Translations under genes and position numbers: made by a program | The notes under the pieces: generated by a model | What the model saw: the letters and a program-made list of their open reading frames with translations, nothing else | Told to the model about the DNA's origin: nothing | Database searches by the model: none | Origin: Acinetobacter sp. XS-4 | GTDB lineage: Bacteria > Pseudomonadota > Gammaproteobacteria > Pseudomonadales > Moraxellaceae | Direction of reading: 5' to 3' | Length of the DNA stretch: 64,000 bases | NCBI RefSeq assembly: GCF_023920705.1 | Contig: NZ_CP094657.1 | Span: forward strand, 496,001 to 560,000 | Shown here: piece after piece, positions 28,655 through 41,913 of the stretch | Position numbering within the stretch: position 1 is the first letter of the stretch | Layout: each line of letters begins with the position of its first letter

Positions 28655-30280
28655 TTACATAAATCCTTCAAGAGGCAGCCATGAAAGAAATTTCATGCCT
28701 GCTTTTTGCCACCATTTCATCTCGGGTTCTTGTCTATAAATTAAAGGACCATTGGGCGTTTCTTGCTGCCAATAAATATGATTATTAGAGTCAAGCTTTA
28801 GCTTATAAGCATATTTATTTAAATTCTCATCCATCGTATGGTGAATTGTCTTAGCCAGCGACGGGCTATCTAAAATTACGCCAATTTCTGTATTCAAATA
28901 AGCTGAGCGTGGATCAAAATTAAATGAACCAATAAAAACCTGTTCATCTAATGCCATCAGTTTTGTATGTAAACTTGAGCGGCTTAATCCTTTCATGTTT
29001 ACTTTCGCTTTAGTGGCAAGCTCATCAGTATTTTTATTTAAATCTCTTTTATCGGGGGTAGGTAAAAACTCATAAAGTTGTACGCCGTTCTTAAGAAGTT
29101 CTTTACGGTACTTCCCATAAAAGGCATGCACAACGGCAACGTCATTTGCTTTAAACGAGTTAGTTAAAACACGTACCTCGACGCCTTCTTTAGCAAGTGT
29201 GCTTAAAATTTTAGCACCTTGTTTTTCAGGAATAAAATAAGCTGAAATTAAATCAACGTTGCTTTCTGGTTTTTCTAGATGGTTAATTAACTGGAAATTT
29301 AGGTGCTCTTCTTTTTTAGCCTTTGATTTGATTTTATCAGGCGAGTCTTTTACGACTTCTGCTTTGACCCAGTCGAATTGAATGCTGCGATTTAACCATT
29401 GATCAAATGCATGTGATTTTGCGGTGAGGTTTAAAAAGTTTTGAACAGTTGCTAGTTGGTAGTGAGCTTCGAGTTGCTCTTTTAATCCTTCATAACGTAG
29501 ACGATGTTGCTCAGGACTTACGATACTTTGAACTGAATAGGCATATTCATGGTTCCAGTAATCATCAAACGAATTCACAATGTCATCAACAGCAGCACCA
29601 ACTAACATTACATCAACATCAGAAAATTGATAACTATCGCTTACATTGTAATATTGATTTGTCATGTTGCGTCCGCCAATAAGAGCAACCTCATTGTCAG
29701 CAATAAAACTTTTATTATGCATACGGCGATTGATACGTTTTAAGTCAAGAACCATATCCATCGCACGATATTTACGAAAACGGTACGGGTTAAAAAGCTT
29801 CACTTCAATATTTTTATGTTGAGAGAGAGCGAGCAAAATCCCTTCTATTTTTTTTGCATTATTGTCATCAATAAGAAGTCGGACTTTTACCCCGCGATCA
29901 GCTGCCCGAATAATCGCGTGCAAGGCTAAAGCACCAACTTTGTCATTGTCCCAAATGTAATATTGTAAATCTAAAGTCTTTTCGGCTTTATCAATTAATC
30001 TTAGGCGGGCTGCTAGAGCCTCCAATGGATCATTTAAGACATGGTAACCCGTTAGCTTGGGATTTTGCTGACGTAAGGGCGTGACAATTTGAGCAAGTGA
30101 AGTCTCCGATGTATCGATATCATTTGCATATTCTAATGGCTCAGCACTATGTTTTGGCAGAGTACTACATCCTGTCAAACCCACAGCAAAACTAGAACAT
30201 AGGACTAAAGAAGCTTTTATCAAAAAGCCTTTAGCTTGTTGATTCGTTTGAAGCTGTTTGGAATGAGAGGATTGTGCCAT
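28655..30280 (-). CDS. phospholipase D-family lipoprotein (cardiolipin synthase-like)
   Basis: 541 residues with a lipoprotein signal ending in LTGC near residue 38. Two HKD motifs are intact: 'HNKSFIADN' near residue 187 followed by GGRN, and 'HTKLMALDEQVFIGSFNFDPRS' near residue 437. A pair of HKD motifs builds one active site that moves or cleaves a phosphatidyl group. Candidates are a ClsC-type cardiolipin synthase or a phospholipase D; the lipobox puts it in the periplasm, anchored to a membrane. It is opposite to, and touches, the acyltransferase gene, so both may act on phospholipids. Confidence 0.87.
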   Translation of the reverse strand: MAQSSHSKQLQTNQQAKGFLIKASLVLCSSFAVGLTGCSTLPKHSAEPLEYANDIDTSETSLAQIVTPLRQQNPKLTGYHVLNDPLEALAARLRLIDKAEKTLDLQYYIWDNDKVGALALHAIIRAADRGVKVRLLIDDNNAKKIEGILLALSQHKNIEVKLFNPYRFRKYRAMDMVLDLKRINRRMHNKSFIADNEVALIGGRNMTNQYYNVSDSYQFSDVDVMLVGAAVDDIVNSFDDYWNHEYAYSVQSIVSPEQHRLRYEGLKEQLEAHYQLATVQNFLNLTAKSHAFDQWLNRSIQFDWVKAEVVKDSPDKIKSKAKKEEHLNFQLINHLEKPESNVDLISAYFIPEKQGAKILSTLAKEGVEVRVLTNSFKANDVAVVHAFYGKYRKELLKNGVQLYEFLPTPDKRDLNKNTDELATKAKVNMKGLSRSSLHTKLMALDEQVFIGSFNFDPRSAYLNTEIGVILDSPSLAKTIHHTMDENLNKYAYKLKLDSNNHIYWQQETPNGPLIYRQEPEMKWWQKAGMKFLSWLPLEGFM

Positions 30281-30386
30281 AATCAGTACATACGATAACG
30301 TGAGCTAGAGTATAATTCGTGCATATTGAAAGATAAATATTGAATTTGATTACTAGCAATCAATAGAAGATAAGTCGAGAGTCGTA

Positions 30387-31397
30387 ATGTGGAATCCAAA
30401 TTCAATTATTTTTTGTTTTTACTTTATTTTTTCAATACTTGCTCTATGGGGAATTTCTGAGGCTTGGATTCATCAATCTCGGACCGAGACGATTCATCCA
30501 TTTAAAGCTTTTGTGCATTTACTCGCATTTTATCTCTCTTATTTACTTATTCCGCTCTGGTTTTTTAATTTATATGCTGCTTGGATTGGTTACTACTCAA
30601 TTCATCAAGGTATTTTTATCTTTTTCTTAAGTGGCGTTTTAATTTACGCTCGATTTATTGAACCTCATCTAGTACGTGTTGATACTCATCAATATCGCTT
30701 AAATCCAGATCGTAGTTTTACTAAACCTGTAAAAGTAGCCTTAATTGCAGATTTACATATTGGTTTGTTTTCTGGACATGAGCGCCAGTTAAAAACAATA
30801 GTTAAAAAATTAAATGAGCAACAACCAGATTTAGTGGTTGTGGCAGGTGACTGGACCTATGAGCCAGAAGATAGGCTGATTCAAGAATTGAGTGTTTTAA
30901 AAGAAATTCAGGCACCTGTTTACTCTGTCCCTGGTAATCATGATGAGCAATATCCTGGACCACCTATTCAACAATTATTAAAAGATGCCTTGTTTTATAA
31001 TGAAGTTGTCGACATTGAAGGCAAAATAGTTGATTTTGAAGAATTTCGTTTGATTGGTATTGGTGATCTTTGGGCTGGAAAAACAGATATGCGTTCTATG
31101 CCAGATTTACCCCAAGACAAACCTTGGTTAATTTTGTCTCATAATCCAGATACGGTCGATATGGTGCCTAAATTACCAAATCGTCCTTTAATGTTGTCAG
31201 GACACACACATGGAGGGCAGGTGGAGCTTCCATGGTTAACTAACTATATTATGAAAAAAGTATCAATTTTAGGTCACAAACGCGGATTTTACTCTCACGA
31301 ACATGCGGACGTCTTTGTTACCGTTGGCACGGGAATGGTTGGAATTCCTTTACGTTTTAGAGTACCGCCAACCATTGATATTATTGAATTAGTTTAA
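30387..31397 (+). CDS. membrane-bound metallophosphoesterase (YaeI-like)
   Basis: 336 residues. Three hydrophobic segments occupy about residues 5-100. The catalytic domain follows with the di-metal signature: 'ALIADLHIGLFSGHERQL', 'VVAGDWTYEPED', 'PGNHDEQYPG', 'ILSHNPDTVDM' and 'LSGHTHGGQV'. Proteins of this type include phosphodiesterases and UDP-2,3-diacylglucosamine hydrolase-like enzymes; YaeI is a known relative, but the substrate is not given by sequence. It ends in a long shared terminator with the yfi operon. Confidence 0.87.
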   Translation: MWNPNSIIFCFYFIFSILALWGISEAWIHQSRTETIHPFKAFVHLLAFYLSYLLIPLWFFNLYAAWIGYYSIHQGIFIFFLSGVLIYARFIEPHLVRVDTHQYRLNPDRSFTKPVKVALIADLHIGLFSGHERQLKTIVKKLNEQQPDLVVVAGDWTYEPEDRLIQELSVLKEIQAPVYSVPGNHDEQYPGPPIQQLLKDALFYNEVVDIEGKIVDFEEFRLIGIGDLWAGKTDMRSMPDLPQDKPWLILSHNPDTVDMVPKLPNRPLMLSGHTHGGQVELPWLTNYIMKKVSILGHKRGFYSHEHADVFVTVGTGMVGIPLRFRVPPTIDIIELV

Positions 31398-31446
31398 TTC
31401 ATAAAAAAGCCAATCACAGAGGATTGGCTTTTTTATGAATTAAACT
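31391..31446. terminator. long bidirectional terminator
   Basis: A perfect 25-bp inverted repeat (31391-31415 with 31422-31446) around the 6-nt loop ACAGAG. Its core GCCAATC/GATTGGC is flanked by A6 and T6. The left arm includes the stop codon of the metallophosphoesterase gene. It should stop transcription from both sides, since the yfi operon ends just beyond it. Confidence 0.92.
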
Positions 31447-31449
31447 TAC

Positions 31450-31929
31450 TTATGGAATAACGACAATGGCAACACGTCGGTTAATCGCACGATTTTCATT
31501 GGTTGTATTTGGAACATAAGGTTGCGTTGAACCACGACCAATCACATAGATATTTTCTTTCTTAAACCCGCGAGCTAAGAAAAGATTTGCCACACTTTGT
31601 GCACGTTCTTCAGACAGCTTTTGATTATAAGCTGCATCACCAACATCATCAGTATGACCAACAATTTTCAATTTATTCAGATCATATTTATTCAATTGAT
31701 TTGCTAGACGTACTAACTCAGCTTCATGGCTCTGTTTTAACTCTGCATTATTAAAGTCAAATAACAAACGTTCAGGTAAACCCAGAGTCCATCCTTCATT
31801 AGTAAGAACAAAACCTTCTTTCTTAAGCAATTTTACCTGACGATATTTTAATGGACCAAAACTCAGGCACCCTGCAAGAGTAATGCATAGCAATGCAATA
31901 AAGGAGAGTTTTAACGATCTTGTATTCAT
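31450..31929 (-). CDS. yfiB: YfiB-like OmpA-family lipoprotein
   Basis: 159 residues. Signal peptide with lipobox LAGC, so Cys21 should be lipidated. Residues about 50-159 form an OmpA C-terminal peptidoglycan-binding domain: 'FDFNNAELKQSHEAEL', 'KIVGHTDDVGDAAYNQKLSEERAQSVANLFL', 'NENRAINRRVAIVV'. In P. aeruginosa YfiB sits in the outer membrane and sequesters YfiR, which releases the cyclase YfiN. Here it is the last gene of yfiR-yfiN-yfiB, 14 bp after yfiN. Confidence 0.87.
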   Translation of the reverse strand: MNTRSLKLSFIALLCITLAGCLSFGPLKYRQVKLLKKEGFVLTNEGWTLGLPERLLFDFNNAELKQSHEAELVRLANQLNKYDLNKLKIVGHTDDVGDAAYNQKLSEERAQSVANLFLARGFKKENIYVIGRGSTQPYVPNTTNENRAINRRVAIVVIP

Positions 31930-31943
31930 AGATTAGCCTAAAT

Positions 31944-33167
31944 TTAATTTTCAGGTTTATAGATAAACCAGTGTTCATCCGAAGTTTTAGCCTTATACAT
32001 TGCCTGATCTGCTTGCATAATGAAATCTTCGGGGCTAGATGCAAATTGTGATAAAGCAATACCTACACTAAAACTGAAGTAAATGGTTTGACCATTCAGA
32101 TGCAAAGGTTCTTTACAGCTTTCGAGTAAATTTTCAGCAATAGATATTAAATGATCAGCATGACTAATGGAATGCAAAATGACAGCAAATTCGTCGCCAC
32201 CTAAACGCGCAATAAAATCTTGATGGCGTAGACGAGTTTGCAGACGATTCGCCATTTCTTTTAAAACTTCATCACCAGCTAAATGGCCAAACTGATCATT
32301 AATCGATTTGAAGTTATTGTTATCTATGAATAATAACGCAGACTTATTGTCAAAACCCTTATCTTCAAACATGTCTAAGAGAATCTGATAGAAATAATGT
32401 CTATTAGGCAACAAGGTGAGTTGGTCATGATGAGCCTGAAAAGATAATTTACGATTTTCCTTTTGTAGCTGGTTATCCCATATCTGAATTTCTTCAAGTA
32501 ACTCGTTAAAAACGGTATTTAAATCTTGAAATTCTTTAATTCGATTATAAGGAAAACGAAGATTATAAGCTTTTTGTTCACTTACAATTTGAGCAATATT
32601 GGTAAGTGGATAAATAGCTTGCATAATTTGACGATAAGTTAAGTTTACTGACCACCACAAAGCGCAAACGATAAACAACATCGCAATTGCCAGCCCTACC
32701 ATAATCATTTTGAGGAACTGCAATATTTTTTCGGAACTACCAAAAAGGGTGAGTTCACCTACATTTTGTTCATGATGGTAAATCGTAAGATGAACGGGTT
32801 CATTTAAAAACCAATGATCAAACCAACCCTCCAAAATTGAAGTTTGACTTGATAATTTAAAACTTTGTGCAATTAAATGATGTTCTGAATCATAAATATG
32901 AATAGTACGAATTGAATGATCATTCGTATATTCATTCAAAATTTGCTCTATCGTAATTTTATCATTAAATACAACTGCGGGCTGAATACGCTCTAGTAGT
33001 GTATGGCTAAGCAATTGCAAATTTTGTTTGGCGTAAGTTTCCATTGTAAAAACAGAAATCGATACAAACGTAAAAGAACAGATAAAAAAAGTAATTGCAA
33101 AAATAGTAAATTGAGATTTTCTAAATAAAGCATGCAATGAAGTGGACTGATACAACTTTGATATCAT
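31944..33167 (-). CDS. yfiN: YfiN-like membrane diguanylate cyclase
   Basis: 407 residues. Transmembrane segments at about 18-42 and 152-175 bracket a periplasmic sensor region; then a HAMP-like linker and a GGDEF domain from about residue 240. The active-site motif GGDEF is intact at 323-327, and the product-inhibition site RHQD stands five residues before it. The protein should make cyclic-di-GMP from GTP when relieved of YfiR repression. It is flanked by yfiR (5 bp upstream) and yfiB. The symbol rests on the three-gene context more than on sequence identity. Confidence 0.88.
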   Translation of the reverse strand: MISKLYQSTSLHALFRKSQFTIFAITFFICSFTFVSISVFTMETYAKQNLQLLSHTLLERIQPAVVFNDKITIEQILNEYTNDHSIRTIHIYDSEHHLIAQSFKLSSQTSILEGWFDHWFLNEPVHLTIYHHEQNVGELTLFGSSEKILQFLKMIMVGLAIAMLFIVCALWWSVNLTYRQIMQAIYPLTNIAQIVSEQKAYNLRFPYNRIKEFQDLNTVFNELLEEIQIWDNQLQKENRKLSFQAHHDQLTLLPNRHYFYQILLDMFEDKGFDNKSALLFIDNNNFKSINDQFGHLAGDEVLKEMANRLQTRLRHQDFIARLGGDEFAVILHSISHADHLISIAENLLESCKEPLHLNGQTIYFSFSVGIALSQFASSPEDFIMQADQAMYKAKTSDEHWFIYKPEN

Positions 33168-33172
33168 GGCCC

Positions 33173-33676
33173 TTACTCCGCATTCTTAGCCAAGAGCAAT
33201 ACTCTCGGATCAATATGAACTTTGGAGTGACTTAAAGCATCTAAGTTAACTTTAAAGGTAGTGTAATTATTTTGATTATATAAACAAAAGATACTTCCTA
33301 TTTCGCACTCTGGATTATTAATGCTTAAAGAAAGTAAAGAACGGTAAGGATAGTTCTGAATAAGACTTTGTTGTTGCTGTGGCGTAGTAGTAGAGAAATA
33401 AACAGCCTGACAATGTGACCGAGCAAAATCTTTCGCGTTTACAGTTTGAACACGATAATTATAAGACATTTGCTGGATATAAGATTGAAAGGTAGATGTA
33501 ATGGAGGGATTATCAATAACACAAAGGGTAGGAGTATTTACATTCTCCCATTTACTGTAGCTTAGAATAGATAAAGTAAGCACATAGAAGTTATGTTTTG
33601 AATTGGCATAACAAGGCCCACTCGTAGCAAACACTACAAGTATGCAAACAAATACTTTTTTAGCGAACTGCCACAT
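33173..33676 (-). CDS. yfiR: YfiR-like periplasmic repressor of YfiN (DUF4154)
   Basis: 167 residues with a signal peptide (cleavage near residue 24). Four cysteines in the mature part at 52, 89, 124 and 131 have almost the spacing of the disulfide cysteines of P. aeruginosa YfiR (71, 110, 145, 152), and 'NNPECEIGSIFC' carries the closely spaced pair. The family usually shows low sequence identity, so the cysteine spacing and gene order carry the call. Reducing conditions misfold YfiR in Pseudomonas and raise cyclic-di-GMP. First gene of the operon. Confidence 0.82.
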   Translation of the reverse strand: MWQFAKKVFVCILVVFATSGPCYANSKHNFYVLTLSILSYSKWENVNTPTLCVIDNPSITSTFQSYIQQMSYNYRVQTVNAKDFARSHCQAVYFSTTTPQQQQSLIQNYPYRSLLSLSINNPECEIGSIFCLYNQNNYTTFKVNLDALSHSKVHIDPRVLLLAKNAE

Positions 33677-33856
33677 GGTGAGTTAATGCCAAACTATTGC
33701 ACGAATAATCTATTCTACATGAAGTTGATTAAGTAAAAAAAGTTTAATATCTCATCTCAAGTCGACTAAAACGCCTAAAAAAAAGGCATATATATCACTT
33801 TTTCTTAGAAATAGAAGAAAAAATCGGCACTCGATAGAAAAAGGCAGAAATACCCC

Positions 33857-33884
33857 TTGCAAAGGGTTATTAATCCTCTATAAT
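33857..33884 (+). promoter_or_regulatory. rRNA promoter P1
   Basis: TTGCAA, 16-bp spacer, TATAAT, preceded by an A+T-rich upstream element. Confidence 0.8.
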
Positions 33885-34019
33885 GCACATCCATCGGCGG
33901 TGATGCAGATAAGAACTTGTTGAAAAACAGTTACTTGGAATTAAGTTGATTACTTTAGGTAGTGAATTTGATGAGAAGTTGGTTTTGAGAATAAGTTTTG
34001 AAAATATCGAAATTACCTG

Positions 34020-34047
34020 TTGACTTTTAAGAGATTAAGAGTAATAT
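34020..34047 (+). promoter_or_regulatory. rRNA promoter P2
   Basis: TTGACT, 16-bp spacer, TAATAT, about 160 bp downstream of P1 and 210 bp before the 16S gene. Confidence 0.75.
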
Positions 34048-34259
34048 AGCCGACCTAGCTTGCTGGTGACGAACCAGGAAGAAGATCATTAAGAAATTAT
34101 GAAGAACAACTTGTGTGGATTTTTACTGATTGATTGATCGAAATATTATCATTGATTGATTGGTTTAAATTACTCGAAGTTTATTTGAGCGAAATTTAAG
34201 TCAGAAAATTGATGAGCCAGAATTGGCACCTTGTCTTTAATAAGGTGCAAAATGATTTT

Positions 34260-35797
<1,538 letters not shown>

Positions 35798-35856
35798 ACG
35801 AAAGATTGACGATTGGTAAGAATCCACAACAAGTTGTTCTTCATAGATGTATCTGA

Positions 35857-35933
<77 letters not shown>

Positions 35934-35989
35934 TGACTTTGACTGGTTGAAGTTATAGAAAAGAAGATACAGAACTGATGATGTAAGCT

Positions 35990-36065
35990 GGGGACTTAGC
36001 TTAGTTGGTAGAGCGCCTGCTTTGCACGCAGGAGGTCAGGAGTTCGACTCTCCTAGTCTCCACCA
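35990..36065 (+). tRNA. tRNA-Ala (UGC), second copy
   Basis: Same sequence as the copy at 545-620. Anticodon UGC; encoded CCA. Confidence 0.96.
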
Positions 36066-36416
36066 GAACTTAAGAGAAGTTCGGATTACAGAAATTAGTA
36101 AATAGAGATTTAGATCTTAGTTTATTAACTTCTGTGATTTAAGTATCACGGTATTAAGCATGACCTGACGAAGGCGTGTTTATTCATTAACAGATTGGCA
36201 AAATTGAGTCTGAAATAAATTGTTCACTCAAGAGTTTAGATTAAGCAATTGATCTAAATGAATTGAGAACTAGCAAATTAACTGAATCAAGCGTTTTGGT
36301 ATATGAATTAGATTGAAGCTGTACAGTGTTTAAGTACACAGGCAACAGATAGTAGCGATGAAGAATCGCACGGACAACACTCACTTGTAGGTGTTGACGA
36401 CTGTTTGGGGTTGTAT
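36066..36416 (+). other. spacer between tRNA-Ala and 23S rRNA, second copy
   Basis: 351 nt, same as 621-971. No gene is present; its end contributes the 5' strand of the 23S processing stem. Confidence 0.7.
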
Positions 36417-39310
<2,894 letters not shown>

Positions 39311-39486
39311 CAACACCCAAGCAGTTGTATATAAAGCATCAATCGATTCATTAATGTACAAAGCAACTTGATTTAGTTATATGCTTAGCTAAAATGAACA
39401 AATAAAGTAAGATTCAATCAGCCCATCTGTAAAGTTTTGGAAAACGCATCGGCACATTAAGACCAATGCAAGTATCCATACCAGTT

Positions 39487-39603
39487 GTGCTGGCGACCAT
39501 AGCAAGAGTGAACCACCTGATCCCTTCCCGAACTCAGAAGTGAAACCTCTTAGCGCTGATGGTAGTGTGGGGTTTCCCATGTGAGAGTAAGTCATCGCCA
39601 GCT
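39487..39603 (+). rRNA. rrf: 5S rRNA, second copy
   Basis: Same sequence as 4042-4158. Confidence 0.93.
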
Positions 39604-39612
39604 CATTATTCT

Positions 39613-39648
39613 AAACACCCCCTACTTAATCGTTGGGGGTGTTTTTTT
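39613..39648 (+). terminator. rRNA operon terminator, second copy
   Basis: AACACCCCC / GGGGGTGTT hairpin plus T run, as at 4168-4203. Confidence 0.9.
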
Positions 39649-39788
39649 GTGCGCGGAAATTAATGAATTAAGTACGCTGATTTTATATAAAAATTTCATC
39701 AAAAAGATGAAAAAATAGGCAAAATATGAAAGTATAAACCAATAAATAATATCTTAATTTCCTTTTATAATTTTAATTTAGGTATTTT

Positions 39789-40230
39789 ATGAGAATAATA
39801 GTTTTTTATTTGCTTGTTTTGCTTTTAATAGTTATTCAGCTGAATCTATTGATGAACAATTAGTTTTAAATCTTTTAAAAAAGAAAAAACATCAGTACAA
39901 AACAAGGAAATAATGAGCTTTATGGCCTTATTGTCAGAAGATTTTTTGGGTTCTAAGAAGGATGGTACACCTCTCACTAAAGATAGTTATAAAGAGGGAA
40001 TAATGATAACTTTTATTAATGCTTCCAAAATTCTTCATAATGTTAAGATCAGATCTCTCTATATATCTGAAAATAAGCAGTCAGCAGAAGTAGTGTTAGA
40101 AAGTGAAACTAAGTTTTTGTTAGAAAGAGGAAATTATAAAGAAGTGGTTACAAGCAATAGTGTAACGAAATCTACATTAATATTAGAAAATGGTACATTA
40201 AAATATAAAAATTCTAGTTATATCAAATGA
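39789..40230 (+). pseudogene. secreted protein gene broken by two frameshifts
   Basis: An intact ATG at 39789 opens a signal-peptide-like sequence (MRIIVFYLLV), but the reading frame must shift at TTTT near 39817-39820 to continue as AFNSYSAES-IDEQLVLNLLKK, and again at the A6 run near 39877-39882 to join the frame of residues TSVQNKEIM-SFMALLSEDFLG. The last 105 codons (39913-40230) are uninterrupted. Each break is repaired by adding one base in a homopolymer, giving a secreted protein of about 147 residues. I do not recognise the family; a small NTF2-like fold is possible. The breaks are real decay or homopolymer sequencing errors. Confidence 0.65.
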
Positions 40231-40456
40231 TTAATTGTAGATATCTGCATGCATAAATAAAAAAATTGATTATTTATACTTTAGTCCCTCATAGAAGAAG
40301 TTTTATTATCTTAAAAATATAAATTTTTCTAAAATTTAATATTTCCTACTTTCCTGTTTAGCTGGCAGACCTATAAGGATTCAGAATTATTCCGAATCTA
40401 ATAAGGACATAACACTCTAGCTAATCAACAAAGATATCTAATTGATGAAATTATAT

Positions 40457-41833
40457 TTATAACTGTCGGCGAGCATGTTTTAAAGCAGTGCGAAGACCTT
40501 CTTCTAGAGTCGGGTGATAGAAAGGCTTCTCTAGAATGTCATTTAAAGTCAATTCCTCGCCTATTATCCAGCTTAATAGATGAGCCATATGCTCTGTAGC
40601 TTCTGTAAATAACTCAGCACCGAGAAGCTTTTGACTTTCTTTATCTATATAAACTTCAATACCTCCCTGGTTTTTCCCAAGAACTATAGCTCTTCCTTGC
40701 CGTTCATAAGAGGCTTCACCTGTAATAAAGTCTATACCGTTATCTTTTAGTTGTTTATAACTTTGCCCGACGATTGCCATTTCAGGATGACTAAATACAA
40801 TCCCCAATGGAGTAAGTGTTTTAACTGAATTAACTTGTGGATAATTCAAACAGTTATGAACAACTTTTTTTCCTTCATGTGCTGCTTCATGTTGTAATGG
40901 TGTTGAAGTATAAGCATCACCAACAATAAAAATTGGATATGTATCTAACTGCTTGGTTTTTGCATTTATAGGTAATAACTTAGTATCTTTAAAAGAGTTA
41001 TCAATATTTTCTAGTTTTAAAGTATCAAGTAAACTTGTACGACCTGTTGCCGCTAAAACATATTCAACTTTGAGAGTTTTCTCTACTTCATTAAGCTGGT
41101 AAGTTAATAAAGCATTTTCATGACTGCATTTAACTTCATTGGGGAGAGTTTCGAATAGAATTTTTAACTCTTTGCTTAGCTCTCTTTGTGCAAGCTGTTG
41201 AAGTTTTGAGCTAGTAAGTACCCCAATTCTTTTACTGCGAGCGAAGATTGTAGTTTCTACACCTAAACGATGCATTGCTTGAGCAATCTCAAGGGCAATT
41301 ACACCACTACCAATGACAGCAATAGATTTTGGGAGTGTTTGTAACTCAAATATTTGATCTGTTGTTATAAGCCGATTACCAAGTTCTTCCTTCCAATTTT
41401 TATCATAATTGGGTGTGGAGCCAACAGCTAGAATAAAACTTTTTGATTGGTACTGTTGACCATTAACTTCTACAGTTTGTGAATCAATAAAATGTGCTTT
41501 ACCAGAAATTTTATGTTCAGAAGGCCATTGTTCTACATCTTTTAAAGTTGCTTGCGTAAAACGATCACGTAAGGTTTGTACGTGCTGCATCACTTGATCT
41601 GTATTAATTTTTGCAGATATCTCCAAAGCAACCTCTTGAGCATTTTGAATGTCAAACATACGGTTTGCTGTAGAGATGAGAACTTTACTTGGCATACAGC
41701 CTACACGAGCACAAGTGGTATCCCATGGTCCATCATTTATAATTAAAATATTATTGGTATGTTTAACGGCTTCTTTATATGCGCTGATACCAGCAGTACC
41801 TGCGCCAATGATAATAATATCGAACATTTTCAT
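40457..41833 (-). CDS. dihydrolipoamide dehydrogenase-like flavoprotein disulfide reductase
   Basis: 458 residues. N-terminal FAD site 'DIIIIGAGTAGISAYKEA', redox-active disulfide in CARVGCMPSK (two Cys four residues apart), NAD(P) site 'IAVIGSGVIALEIAQAMHRLG', a second FAD block 'TYPIFIVGDAYTSTPLQHEA', and the C-terminal 'YHPTLEEGL' with the catalytic His-Glu. All class I disulfide reductase parts are there, so it should be active; the substrate (lipoyl, mercuric, glutathione-like or other) cannot be told. It is not linked to 2-oxoacid dehydrogenase genes, which argues against the housekeeping Lpd. The start could be either of two nearby ATG codons. Confidence 0.88.
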   Translation of the reverse strand: MKMFDIIIIGAGTAGISAYKEAVKHTNNILIINDGPWDTTCARVGCMPSKVLISTANRMFDIQNAQEVALEISAKINTDQVMQHVQTLRDRFTQATLKDVEQWPSEHKISGKAHFIDSQTVEVNGQQYQSKSFILAVGSTPNYDKNWKEELGNRLITTDQIFELQTLPKSIAVIGSGVIALEIAQAMHRLGVETTIFARSKRIGVLTSSKLQQLAQRELSKELKILFETLPNEVKCSHENALLTYQLNEVEKTLKVEYVLAATGRTSLLDTLKLENIDNSFKDTKLLPINAKTKQLDTYPIFIVGDAYTSTPLQHEAAHEGKKVVHNCLNYPQVNSVKTLTPLGIVFSHPEMAIVGQSYKQLKDNGIDFITGEASYERQGRAIVLGKNQGGIEVYIDKESQKLLGAELFTEATEHMAHLLSWIIGEELTLNDILEKPFYHPTLEEGLRTALKHARRQL

Positions 41834-41870
41834 TAAGCTATTTTATTTAATAGATATTTAGAATATATAG

Positions 41871-41900
41871 AAAAACCCTCTTGAACAGAGGGTTTGATTC
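41871..41900 (-). terminator. terminator of the 399-residue lipoprotein gene
   Basis: AAACCCTC / GAGGGTTT stem with 7-nt loop; on the minus strand it is followed by a T run. It lies 18-40 nt after the lipoprotein stop. Confidence 0.82.
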
Positions 41901-41913
41901 TAATTATTTAGCT

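Larger units (their letters stand above)
33712..34259 (+). promoter_or_regulatory. rRNA operon promoter and leader region
   Basis: About 550 bp without a gene. It holds an A+T-rich upstream element (about 33780-33850), the P1 and P2 promoters listed separately, and the transcribed leader. A hairpin GCACCTT / AAGGTGC lies near 34227-34249 with a TGTCTTTAATAA loop that loosely resembles an antitermination boxA; that last reading is uncertain. Confidence 0.7.

Noticed and set aside
34201..34259. Antitermination boxA in the rRNA leader
   Set aside because: The TGTCTTTAATAA loop is only loosely like boxA and lies in a hairpin; noted in the leader entry but not called as a separate feature.
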